NCBI GenBank assembly: GCA_964390465.1
Contig: CAYMIJ010000003.1
Location: forward strand, 124,001 to 188,000
Direction: 5' to 3'
Length of the DNA stretch: 64,000 nt
DNA from: JADZAI01 sp964390465
GTDB taxonomy: Bacteria > Pseudomonadota > Alphaproteobacteria > Micropepsales > Micropepsaceae
Positions 49,441 through 57,572 of this stretch are shown here, in pieces. The notes beneath the pieces were generated by a model, which was not told the origin of the DNA, did not search any database, and was given only the letters and a program-made list of their open reading frames with translations. Position 1 is the stretch's first letter, and each line of letters starts with the position of its first letter. The translations under genes were made by a program, and so were the position numbers.

Positions 49441-50334
49441 GTGGATAGTTTGTTGCATGATATCTCGTGGGTATTGCCCCTGCGTTCCGAAACCGGAATC
49501 GCAATCGCCAATGCCTTCACCTATCTCGGTTATGGGCCATTTTTCGCCATCGCCCTGCCCCTGATTTACTGGCTGTGGGACAAGAAGGTCGGGCTGCATC
49601 TGGCGATCATTGTATTCATGGTCGCGATCTCCAACGCCTGGCTGAAAGACCTGATCGGGGACCCCCGCCCTGCCCTTCAATTTGCGGTTGACAGCCGCGT
49701 AGGCTCGTCGGGCGGCATGCCGAGCGGCCATGCTCAGGTGGCGTTCGCCATGTGGCTGTGGATTGCGCGCGAGATAAAGAGCGGATGGGCGTGGGCGGCT
49801 GCGATCACCATTGCGGTCTGCGTATGTTTCAGCCGAATCTATCTGGGCGTACACGATCTGGAGGATGTTCTGGTCGGTGCCACTTTGGGCATCATCACGA
49901 TCGCGATGATGGAGTGGTTTCTTTCCGGCCATTTCACCTGGTGGCGGGCACTGCACCCCATCATCCAGATTGTCGTTCTGCTGGTTATCATCGCGCCCAT
50001 CCTGCTGGGCTGGCCGGCAGGGAAAATGGGCGAGAAGCTGGGGTATGTCGCCTACCTGCATGGCAATCTGATCGGATGGTATGGCGGTGCATTGGCCGAG
50101 CGGCGTTTTATTCATTTCAAGCGACACCCGAACTGGGCGCTGGCCATTGTCGCGGCGGCTGCTGGCCTTGCCGTATTGCTGCTGGGCATAGCCGACCTGC
50201 GGCCACTATTGACGATGGCCGGATTGCCTTCGTTGGGTGCGGTGTGGTTGCAGGGCATGCTGGCAGGACTGTTCACCGCACTCATTGCGCCTTGGCTATT
50301 CCTTCGCTTGGGTCTGGCCATGCGCGCGCCTTAA
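49441..50334 (+). CDS. PAP2-family membrane phosphatase
   Basis: A 297-residue integral membrane phosphatase. The start is GTG at 49441, with GGAGGGG 5 nt upstream. Several membrane helices are present. The acid-phosphatase motifs are KDLIGDPRP (C1-like KxxxxxxRP), MPSGHAQ (C2, PSGH) and SRIYLGVHDLEDVLVG (C3, SRxxxxxHxxxD), all intact. The substrate is probably a lipid phosphate such as undecaprenyl pyrophosphate or phosphatidate. Four more C-terminal helices extend beyond the minimal domain. It overlaps the convergent thiolase by 4 nt. Confidence 0.88.
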   Translation: MDSLLHDISWVLPLRSETGIAIANAFTYLGYGPFFAIALPLIYWLWDKKVGLHLAIIVFMVAISNAWLKDLIGDPRPALQFAVDSRVGSSGGMPSGHAQVAFAMWLWIAREIKSGWAWAAAITIAVCVCFSRIYLGVHDLEDVLVGATLGIITIAMMEWFLSGHFTWWRALHPIIQIVVLLVIIAPILLGWPAGKMGEKLGYVAYLHGNLIGWYGGALAERRFIHFKRHPNWALAIVAAAAGLAVLLLGIADLRPLLTMAGLPSLGAVWLQGMLAGLFTALIAPWLFLRLGLAMRAP

Positions 50335-51500
50335 ACCAGTTCAATCGCCAGTGCCGTCGCCTCCCCGCCTCCGATGCATAAGGAAGCAATGCCGCGCTTA
50401 AGGCCGCGCGCCTTCAGCGCGTTCATGAGCGTGACCACAATTCGCGCGCCAGACGCCCCAATGGGATGACCAAGCGCACACGCGCCGCCGTTCACATTGA
50501 CTTTTTCGTGCGGGATGTTGTGTTCCTGCATCGCGATCATGGCGACATTAGCGAATGCCTCGTTGATCTCGAACAGGTCAACATGGCCAACATTCCAGCC
50601 TGTCTTTTCGAACAGACGCTTCAGCGCCCCAACCGGCGCGGACGTAAAAAGCGCGGGCTTGTCTGCATAGGATGCCTGCCCCACGATCCGTGCCATAGGA
50701 CTTAGGCCATTTGCTTTCACTGCGGTCTCGCTGCACAGGACAAGCGCGGCAGCGCCATCAGAAATGGATGATGCGTTGGCCGCCGTAACGGTACCATCTT
50801 TGGCGAAAGCGGGCTTCAGGGTGGGAATACGCTTGGCATCGGCCTTGCGGGGTTGCTCGTCCGAGTTGATGACGGTTTCACCGTCCTTGGTTTTGATGGT
50901 GACTGGTGCGATCTCCGCCATAAATGCACCCTCCGCCGCCGCGCGCTGGGCACGGGTCAGACTGGCAATGGCATAAGCGTCCTGAGCTTCGCGGGTGAAT
51001 TGATAGGCCGTAGCGGCTTCTTCAGCAAACGTGCCCATGGCACGGCCCTCGTCTGCATCTTCAAGACCGTCCAGGAACATATGATCCTTGATTTCGCCGT
51101 GACCGATACGGAAGCCGCCACGGGCCTTCGGCAGCAGGTAGGGCGCGTTCGTCATACTCTCCATCCCGCCGGCCACCACAATACCGACATGACCGGATGT
51201 GAGCGCATCGGCCGCGATCATGATCGCCTTCATCCCGCTGCCGCAGACTTTCGAAACGGTCGTGCAGGGGGTTGAATCCGGCACGCCTGCCGCGCGGCTG
51301 GCCTGACGCGCTGGTGCCTGCTTGAGACCCGCAGCCAGAACATTGCCCATCAGGGTCTCGTCAATATGATCGGTCTGCAATCCAGCTCGCTCAATAGCGG
51401 CCCGAATAGCCGCAGCACCGAGTTGAGGGGCAGAAAATGACGATAGTTCGCCCTGAAATCCGCCCATGGGAGTCCGGGCCGCTGAGAGAATATAGGTCAT
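50331..51500 (-). CDS. Acetyl-CoA C-acetyltransferase (thiolase)
   Basis: A thiolase of 389 residues. I chose the ATG at 51500, since the family starts ILSAARTPMGGFQG and AGGAAAG-like purines precede it; an upstream start adds 17 residues. The nucleophilic cysteine is in VSKVCGSGMKA (~86), the His in FEINEAFANVAM (~345), and the second cysteine in CIGGGEATALAI near the end; GGACALGHPIGASGAR is also intact. It makes or splits acetoacetyl-CoA. Standing alone, it may serve ketone-body, PHB or acyl-CoA metabolism with the 3-hydroxybutyrate dehydrogenase at 60.0 kb. Confidence 0.92.
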   Translation of the reverse strand: MTYILSAARTPMGGFQGELSSFSAPQLGAAAIRAAIERAGLQTDHIDETLMGNVLAAGLKQAPARQASRAAGVPDSTPCTTVSKVCGSGMKAIMIAADALTSGHVGIVVAGGMESMTNAPYLLPKARGGFRIGHGEIKDHMFLDGLEDADEGRAMGTFAEEAATAYQFTREAQDAYAIASLTRAQRAAAEGAFMAEIAPVTIKTKDGETVINSDEQPRKADAKRIPTLKPAFAKDGTVTAANASSISDGAAALVLCSETAVKANGLSPMARIVGQASYADKPALFTSAPVGALKRLFEKTGWNVGHVDLFEINEAFANVAMIAMQEHNIPHEKVNVNGGACALGHPIGASGARIVVTLMNALKARGLKRGIASLCIGGGEATALAIELV

Positions 51501-51816
51501 GACAGCTTTCCTATCCTGTTCTGACGTTGCGTATACCACTCTCGTGCTCACCAGGGGATGGAATTTTATTTCAACATCACGAAATTATGTTTGTTCGTTT
51601 GTCACTGGGTGACGGTGAGGGGGGGAATCGAAACTAGATTACGCCTGCCCTCCCCCCTCTCCCCCTCCCCAACAACCGCAGCGGTAACCTTTAGAGATAG
51701 GATCATATTCATCAATGACAAGGTGGTGGCCATGAGGGCCGCCGACCGGCTTAAGCTACAATTTACACGTGCATGACATTTTATAATCAAATGGCATGAA
51801 GTCCGGTGGGAAATAA
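51501..51816. other. 316-bp gap with poly-purine/pyrimidine tracts
   Basis: No gene is visible. The gap holds a short hairpin (GTCAC-TGG-GTGAC, 51601-51613), a run of seven G at about 51618-51624 and a C/T-only tract of about 24 nt near 51646-51670. The latter could form an intramolecular triplex or, on the other strand, a G-rich structure. The 3' part should contain the carbonic anhydrase promoter. Confidence 0.5.
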
Positions 51817-53079
51817 ATGTTGAGCTATTTCAAAGCCACATTGATGGGTTGCGCGTTGGCGCTTCCAGTATTTGCTTCTGATCTTGCTCATGATGACAAA
51901 GGTGCGAATGCTCCCGCGTCCGGCGGCAAAAGCATGCGCGCTTTTCTGGCCCACGGCGCCGACCGACTGAGCGTCGCAGACCCTGTGAAGCCAGAATCCG
52001 AAGAAAAAAAGCCCGCCAAGAAAGCTGAGGATGAAGCCAAGCCTCATGATAAGCATGCGGCAGGCAAGCCTGCGGATGACGCGCCTGCTTCAGATGATCA
52101 TCATGTTGCAGCAGACGGGCATGTAGGGCTCAAAGAAAAATCGCCATCAGAGCCTGGCGGCGATCAGGCTGGAGAAAAACCACACGAAGATAGCTCGCCT
52201 TCCAAAAAGGATGGCAACGCTGATGTGGTGCCCGCATCGGAACACGACGAGAAATCTGCGGGTATAGCCGAGGATCACAGCCCGACAGCAATTGAGCCTG
52301 CTGAAGTTGCATCGCATGCCGCACCAGATCCTAATGGGAGTGGCCATGCAGAAACAGTTGATGCCGGATCGCACGACAAGCCTGCTGCCCATCAGGGTGA
52401 AGTCCATTGGACCTATGAAGGCGATGGCGGCCCAGAAAACTGGGGTGATCTGAAAGAAGAGTATGCAACCTGCAAAATTGGCACAGCGCAATCGCCGATC
52501 GATGTCAGCGCTGGCACGGACTCAGAATTCCGAGAGCTCGGTGCTTCTTATACATCTGTACCTCTATCAGTCTTGCACAATGGTCATACGGTTCAGTTCA
52601 ATACCGATGGCGCGGGTGCGATAGTTTTGGGAGGCGTCACTTTCAAGCTGGCTCAGGTTCATTTTCATGCACCCAGCGAGCACACTGTGGATCACACGCA
52701 TGCCCCGCTTGAGGCGCATTTTGTCCACAAGTCAGACAGCGGCGCACTGGCCGTTGTGGGCGTGTTCCTCTATCCGGGAGCTTCCAATCCTGCGCTGGAA
52801 GCGCTGATGTTGCATCTGCCTGAGCACGAGACCCCGGTCGCGACATACGAGGACGTCAAGATCAATCCGTCCGATCTTCTACCCAAGGATCAGCATTTTA
52901 CTTGGTATCTTGGGTCTCTGACCACGCCGCCCTGCTCTGAAGGCGTGAATTGGCACGTGATGAGAACATCCATCGAAGCATCGAAAGAACAGATCGACCG
53001 CATGGCGTCGGTCATGGGCATGAATGCGCGCCCTGTACAGGATGTGCACGGTCGTCGCGTTGCCTCAGCTTCAGATTGA
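51817..53079 (+). CDS. Alpha-carbonic anhydrase with long His/Asp/Lys-rich extension
   Basis: A 420-residue exported enzyme that hydrates CO2 to bicarbonate. The signal peptide ends near VFAS-D (~21). Residues ~22-195 are a disordered, repetitive, highly charged segment with many His, Asp, Glu, Lys and Pro (KPHDKHAAGKPADDAPASDDH is typical in character). The alpha-CA domain follows (~200-410): HWTYEGDGGPENWG, the disulfide pair CKIG...PPCSEG, zinc histidines in QVHFHAPSEH and EAHFVHK, and GSLTTPPCSEGVNWHV. The catalytic domain is complete. The extension is far longer than in standard bacterial alpha-CAs and may buffer metal or protons. Confidence 0.9.
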   Translation: MLSYFKATLMGCALALPVFASDLAHDDKGANAPASGGKSMRAFLAHGADRLSVADPVKPESEEKKPAKKAEDEAKPHDKHAAGKPADDAPASDDHHVAADGHVGLKEKSPSEPGGDQAGEKPHEDSSPSKKDGNADVVPASEHDEKSAGIAEDHSPTAIEPAEVASHAAPDPNGSGHAETVDAGSHDKPAAHQGEVHWTYEGDGGPENWGDLKEEYATCKIGTAQSPIDVSAGTDSEFRELGASYTSVPLSVLHNGHTVQFNTDGAGAIVLGGVTFKLAQVHFHAPSEHTVDHTHAPLEAHFVHKSDSGALAVVGVFLYPGASNPALEALMLHLPEHETPVATYEDVKINPSDLLPKDQHFTWYLGSLTTPPCSEGVNWHVMRTSIEASKEQIDRMASVMGMNARPVQDVHGRRVASASD

Positions 53080-53157
53080 ATATCAATCACCACTGGTCAT
53101 TCGTCTGGAGAGAAGCCAAACTTCTGGAACAGGAAATCTGGCCCAGAGGTTCAAGCC

Positions 53158-53754
53158 ATGCGTCTTTCCAACCCACGTATCCAGCCGGTTGATCTTGAGC
53201 ATCTGACTGACGATCAGCGCGAGGCGCTGGCACCGTTCCTGAAGGACGTAAATGGCCCAATCCTGACTGGCGGCCGTGTGCTGAACATCTTCCGCACACT
53301 GGCTCATGCGCCAGCAGCGCTGACCCGTTTCAATCTTTGGGGCGGCTATATTCTCTCTCGACGAAACAGCCTGTCTGAGCGCGACCGCGAGCTCGTGATC
53401 CTGAGAACTGGATTCAACTGCCGGTCCGGTTACGAGTTTGTACAGCACACCCGGATTGGTCTCGCCTGCGGTCTGACCGCGGACGAAATAGAAAGGATCA
53501 AGCAAGGTCCTGATGCCGACGAGTGGTGTGATCGTGACCGCGCGATGCTCCGTGCCACCGATGATCTGACACGAGATTTCTTTGTCAGTGAGGCCAGCTG
53601 GTCCGCGCTCAATGATTTAACTGAAAAGCAGAAGATGGATTTGGTCATGACAGTCGGGCAATACACGCAGGTGTCAATGATCCTGAACAGCTTCGGTGTT
53701 CAGCTTGATGAAGGACAGGTACTTCCTCCCGAGCTGGATGGCCGTTCATCATGA
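53158..53754 (+). CDS. Carboxymuconolactone decarboxylase-family protein
   Basis: A 198-residue CMD/AhpD-fold protein. The core is FRTLAHAPAALTRFNLWGGYIL, RDRELVILRTGFNCRSGYEFVQHTRIGLACG and VMTVGQYTQVSMILNSFG (split across ~45-185). The CxxC peroxidatic pair of AhpD is absent; only one Cys of that region remains (NCRSGYEF, with His later), so a peroxidase role is unlikely. Proteins like this often sit in degradation clusters. It overlaps the SDR by 4 nt. Confidence 0.85.
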   Translation: MRLSNPRIQPVDLEHLTDDQREALAPFLKDVNGPILTGGRVLNIFRTLAHAPAALTRFNLWGGYILSRRNSLSERDRELVILRTGFNCRSGYEFVQHTRIGLACGLTADEIERIKQGPDADEWCDRDRAMLRATDDLTRDFFVSEASWSALNDLTEKQKMDLVMTVGQYTQVSMILNSFGVQLDEGQVLPPELDGRSS

Positions 53755-54554
53755 CAGGCCGTCTGAATGGCAAGACCGCCATTGTGGCAGGTGCAGGTCA
53801 ACAGCCAGGTGAAACGATCGGTAATGGCTGTGCCATCGCCCTCACCTTTGCGCGCGAAGGTGCGCGGGTTGTCTGCATGGATCGTTTTGAGGATAGAGCC
53901 AGAGCAACATCTGATAAAATCATGGCATCTGGCGGTTCTGCATTGGCGATTGCAGCTGATGTAACCTCTGACGCCGACTGCGCCCGCGTCGTCGCGGATA
54001 CTTTGGCGCAATGGGGGCAGATCGACATTCTGGTCCATAATGTTGGCATTGGGGCGGACGGTGATGGGCCTGCCCACAGGTGCGAGGATAGTGCCTTCGA
54101 AAAGGTCTTTTCTGTGAACTTCAATGGAGCGCGGCGGATGATCCGCGCAACCCTGCCCAGCCTGCGCCAATCGCCTCATGGGGCAATTGTAACCATCTCA
54201 TCTCTCGCTTCGCTCGCGGGTGCCAATATGCTAGCATATGAGGTCTCTAAAGCAGCGCTTAACCGCCTGACCATATCCGTTGCGCGATCCAATGCAGCCA
54301 AAGGTGTACGGGCGAATGCCATTCTCCCAGGATTAATTGATACCCCGATGGGCGTGGGTGGTACGGCCAAGCGAGATGGCCGCAACCTTGAGGAGCAGCG
54401 TGCAGCGCGCAACGCAATGGTTCCATTGAAGGGCGGCATGGGCACGGGTTGGGATGTTGCCAATGCAGCGTTGTTCCTGGCCTCTGAGGAAGCCAAGTTC
54501 ATCACGGGTATATTACTGCCAGTGGATGGCGGTGCCAGTGCGCGTGTAGGATAA
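53751..54554 (+). CDS. SDR-family oxidoreductase
   Basis: A 267-residue classical SDR. The cofactor loop is variant (VAGAGQQPGETIGNG at ~13-27, in place of TGxxxGxG with a short insertion). NVGIG replaces NNAG, the catalytic Ser is in ISSLAS, and YEVSKAALNRL holds Tyr and Lys. The C-terminal block (FLASEEAKFITGILLPVDGG) is typical. The substrate is unknown; coupling to the CMD gene suggests that both act on one degradative substrate. Confidence 0.87.
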   Translation: MTGRLNGKTAIVAGAGQQPGETIGNGCAIALTFAREGARVVCMDRFEDRARATSDKIMASGGSALAIAADVTSDADCARVVADTLAQWGQIDILVHNVGIGADGDGPAHRCEDSAFEKVFSVNFNGARRMIRATLPSLRQSPHGAIVTISSLASLAGANMLAYEVSKAALNRLTISVARSNAAKGVRANAILPGLIDTPMGVGGTAKRDGRNLEEQRAARNAMVPLKGGMGTGWDVANAALFLASEEAKFITGILLPVDGGASARVG

Positions 54555-54581
54555 GGCGCGAACCCAGGTAATCGAGGCCGC

Positions 54582-55034
54582 ATGGCGCACAATCTGATCC
54601 TTGCCGTCATGATGGTCGGCTATTGCGTGACGGTCCATTTCTTCGGGCTGACACTGCTGATGCGCCTGCTGCACGCACAGGGTGCGGTCTTGAAGCCGCA
54701 AAAGAGCCCGATGCGCCAGGGCCTCGTCATCTTGATCGTCGTGCATGGCCTCATCCTGATGCACACCGTGGAGATATGGTCATACGCGCTTGTTTATTGG
54801 AGCATCGGCGCATTGCACGACTTTGAAACCGCGCTGTATTTTTCGACAGTCACCTTCACCACCATCGGCTATGGCGACATCGTGCTGGATGACAACTGGC
54901 GGCTTTTTGGTGCGATTGAGGCAGCAGCTGGGCTTATTCTGTTTGGATGGTCCACAGCCTTTCTGATCTCAGTGACCTCGCGCCTGCGCATCTTCGAGCA
55001 CACATGGCTGGAGCGTGACGGGCGCCAGGGTTAG
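54582..55034 (+). CDS. Two-helix potassium channel
   Basis: A 150-residue Ion_trans_2-type channel subunit. The order is: a membrane segment (~5-30), another near VILIVVHGLILMHTVEIWSYALVY (~48-70), the pore helix and selectivity filter TVTFTTIGYGDIVL (~95-108), and the inner helix (AIEAAAGLILFGWSTAFLISV). The TTIGYGD filter is intact. There is no RCK/TrkA-N domain, so gating is not evident. It ends in a 4-nt overlap with convergent rubredoxin. Confidence 0.88.
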   Translation: MAHNLILAVMMVGYCVTVHFFGLTLLMRLLHAQGAVLKPQKSPMRQGLVILIVVHGLILMHTVEIWSYALVYWSIGALHDFETALYFSTVTFTTIGYGDIVLDDNWRLFGAIEAAAGLILFGWSTAFLISVTSRLRIFEHTWLERDGRQG

Positions 55035-55210
55035 AGTTCGATCATGTCGAAGTCGGCCTTCGGGGTGCCACACATGGGGCAGATCCAGTCTGCCGGAATG
55101 TCAGACCAGCGCGTGCCGGGGGCGAGCCCCTCATTAGGGTCGCCCTCGGCTTCAGCATAGATGTATCCACAGGTGCGGCATTGCCATGTCTTGAAGGGTC
55201 GCTCGGACAT
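55031..55210 (-). CDS. rubA: Rubredoxin
   Basis: A 59-residue rubredoxin with a single Fe(Cys)4 site: CRTCGYIY near the N-terminus and CPMCGTPK near the C-terminus, with PGTRWSDIPADWICP between them. The ATG at 55210 gives the usual length; an upstream in-frame start would add 18 residues and overlap the P450 gene. It starts 7 nt after the P450 stop, so the two are almost certainly co-transcribed. An electron-transfer role to the P450 is possible but unusual, since P450s normally use [2Fe-2S] ferredoxins. Confidence 0.95.
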   Translation of the reverse strand: MSERPFKTWQCRTCGYIYAEAEGDPNEGLAPGTRWSDIPADWICPMCGTPKADFDMIEL

Positions 55211-55217
55211 GACAGTC

Positions 55218-56489
55218 TCAATGCATTTTATAGTGCACGGGTACCGATTTAGGCCCGCAGACAAAATTAGCGACCATGCGCTTCGGTGTGCCGTTCAGTT
55301 CAATGGCATCGAGGCGTGGCAGTAATTCTTCCCAAAGCACACGCATTTCCATGCGGGCGAGATGCTGGCCCAGACAGATATGCGCGCCATAGCCAAAAGC
55401 GACATGCTTATTGGGTGACCGTTCAGGGTTGAAGGTGAACGGATCAACGAACGCCTTTTCATCGCGGTTTCCCGATGGATAGGAAAGAAACAGCCAGTCG
55501 CCCTTGGCTATTTTCTTGCCGGCCAGTTCCGCATCAGCGGTCGCCGTACGCATGAAGTGTTTGACAGGCGTTGCCCAACGGATGGACTCTTCAATCAGCC
55601 CGTTAATGAGCGCCGGGTTTTCCTTCACCTTCCTGAGAAGGTCTGGGCGCTGGGCCAGCACCCACATGGTTTCCGCAGTGGTGCTTGAAGTCGTGTCGTG
55701 CCCAGCTGTTGCCGCAATGATGTAATAGGACATCGCCTCCAGATAACCGAGCGGCTCTCCGTTGATTTTTCCATTCGCGATGATGCTGGCAATATCGCTG
55801 CGCGGGTTGGCGCGGCGGTCATCGGTGATGCCGTTGAAATAGGTCATGAAATCCATGACCACGGACTGGATGGTGTCGACGCCGGCTTTGGAATCAGTGA
55901 TCTCAGCGCCGGTGCGATTGAGTTCAGGGTCGTTGCTGCCGAACAGCTCCTGCGTCAATTTCAGCATGCGCGGCTCGTCAGACTGAGGAACGCCGATCAC
56001 CTCCATCACGACATGCAGCGGATAAAGGAAGGCCACGTCACGGGCGAAGTCGCATGTGCCGCCCATTTCCACCATCTTGTTGACGGCTTCGCGGGCAAGC
56101 TCGCGGATGCGCGCTTCAAGGGCTTTCAGGTTCTGGGGCAGGAACGCGCCCTGCGTGAGCTTGCGATAGTTGAAATGGTCAGGGTTATCCATCTGAACGA
56201 GAGAGCGAACCAGGTGAGGTGAGCCGCCCATCATCGCGCGCACCTGCTTGTCAGCTTCGATGTTCGTCAGAACGGCGGACCGATCACCGTTGTGGAACAG
56301 TTCGTTCTGGCGTTCGACTTCAAGGATGTCGGCATGTCGGGTCACTGCCCAGAACGGATCGTAACCTTCCACCTGCGCAACATCGAGCGGCGCGTTCGCA
56401 CGCAGCCAACTGAACGCGTCATCTACCTGCTTGCCATCGGCATAGGCCCACGGGTTGATGATTGTGCTTGCGATGTCGGCGGGGATCAT
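55218..56489 (-). CDS. Cytochrome P450 (CYP108/CYP125-like group)
   Basis: A soluble bacterial P450 of 423 residues. I chose the ATG at 56489, with GAGGAA 6 nt upstream. The I-helix has TAGHDTTSSTTAETMW (~240), ExxR is in EESIRW, and the heme-binding loop is FGYGAHICLGQHLARME (Cys ~360). The C-terminal LPRLDAIELNGTPKRMVANF pattern resembles CYP108-type terpene/alkyl hydroxylases, but subfamily assignment is uncertain. It hydroxylates unactivated C-H bonds. Next to rubredoxin, downstream of a subtilase gene by 76 nt. Confidence 0.9.
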   Translation of the reverse strand: MIPADIASTIINPWAYADGKQVDDAFSWLRANAPLDVAQVEGYDPFWAVTRHADILEVERQNELFHNGDRSAVLTNIEADKQVRAMMGGSPHLVRSLVQMDNPDHFNYRKLTQGAFLPQNLKALEARIRELAREAVNKMVEMGGTCDFARDVAFLYPLHVVMEVIGVPQSDEPRMLKLTQELFGSNDPELNRTGAEITDSKAGVDTIQSVVMDFMTYFNGITDDRRANPRSDIASIIANGKINGEPLGYLEAMSYYIIAATAGHDTTSSTTAETMWVLAQRPDLLRKVKENPALINGLIEESIRWATPVKHFMRTATADAELAGKKIAKGDWLFLSYPSGNRDEKAFVDPFTFNPERSPNKHVAFGYGAHICLGQHLARMEMRVLWEELLPRLDAIELNGTPKRMVANFVCGPKSVPVHYKMH

Positions 56490-56565
56490 GGTGTTCCTCA
56501 AATCATAAAGGCGAATGATGTCACTGTAACGGTATCGATGATCTGTCGCCACACTTTGCGCTGGA

Positions 56566-57567
56566 TCAATTCCCTATTATGCGCTGCACGAGCTGCATCA
56601 CGTTCAACCGCCCGAAACCGTAGTCTGGCGTGAAGCTCTTGTTCTTCATGCCGGGCACTTTATCGGCGGTTCCAATAAGGAGATTGCGGATCGTGGATAC
56701 ATCAAAAGTCTGTTTCTGCTGACGCAATAGCGCAATCGCTATGGCAGCGGCCCCAGCCACCATCGGAGCTGCCATGGATGTGCCCGACCATGCGCCGTAA
56801 TTACGCTGCCGGTTGAAAGCACGACCATGCCGTACGCTACCATCGGCATCATTCACGGCTGTGAATCCAAGATGGCCTGGGTATGTGGGCAGTGTCGACC
56901 AGATGTTCACGCCCGGCGCAACCAGGGTGATATGATCGCCGCTGTTTGAGAATGAAGCGACTTTGTCGTCCGCATCGGTTGCCCCGACAGCAATGACGCC
57001 GGGCACCGCAGCCGGATAACAGACGGGGCTACCAAGCCGTCGGTCATTGCCCATGGCGGCAATCACCACACAGCCGTTATCGAGCAGGGCTTCGAGCGCC
57101 TTGTGCTCGTCAGCGGAAGGCGGTTCGATCCGCCCGATGCTGACAGTCAGGACGTCAACCTCGCGCTCGCAACATTCCCGCAAAGCACGCAGGTATTTTT
57201 CTGGCTCGACATAATAGACGAACCGACTGGTTGCTTCGTGATGCGTCGTGGTGTCAGGAAAAATCTTCCAGGCATGCAGTGCGGCTGTCGTCAGCCCTGT
57301 CACTTCGTAAGATCCAATGCCTTTTGCAGCTATAATGCCGGCGACATTGGTGCCATGACCTAGAATATCCTGTGCCTGTTCCTCATGGCGATAATGGTCA
57401 TCGGGGACAAGAAGGTCCGGATGATGCGGATCAATGCCAGTATCAAGCACACCGACCTTTATTCCGGACGTGTCAGGCAGAAGACCCGCGTCACGCGCCG
57501 CCAGCCAGCCAATACGGGCGAGATGCCATTGGGCTGTCATCACGGCCGAAGGGGCTGGCTGACCCAT
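56566..57567 (-). CDS. Leaderless subtilisin-like serine protease (S8)
   Basis: A 333-residue S8 peptidase. The catalytic triad is present: Asp in VGVLDTGIDPHHPD (~43), His in ILGHGTNVAGIIAA (~73), Ser in WSGTSMAAPMVAG (~272). No signal peptide, propeptide, or membrane segment is visible, so it appears cytoplasmic, or exported by an unrecognised route. It lies 5 nt after the isovaleryl-CoA dehydrogenase gene and before the P450 and rubredoxin, so it is within a metabolic unit. Subtilases of this length without a prodomain do occur intracellularly (ISP-type), yet the substrate is unknown. Confidence 0.87.
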   Translation of the reverse strand: MGQPAPSAVMTAQWHLARIGWLAARDAGLLPDTSGIKVGVLDTGIDPHHPDLLVPDDHYRHEEQAQDILGHGTNVAGIIAAKGIGSYEVTGLTTAALHAWKIFPDTTTHHEATSRFVYYVEPEKYLRALRECCEREVDVLTVSIGRIEPPSADEHKALEALLDNGCVVIAAMGNDRRLGSPVCYPAAVPGVIAVGATDADDKVASFSNSGDHITLVAPGVNIWSTLPTYPGHLGFTAVNDADGSVRHGRAFNRQRNYGAWSGTSMAAPMVAGAAAIAIALLRQQKQTFDVSTIRNLLIGTADKVPGMKNKSFTPDYGFGRLNVMQLVQRIIGN

Positions 57568-57572
57568 GCGCG

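Noticed and set aside
49300..50127. 275-codon open frame on the minus strand
   Set aside because: Antisense to the PAP2 phosphatase, whose three catalytic motifs are intact.
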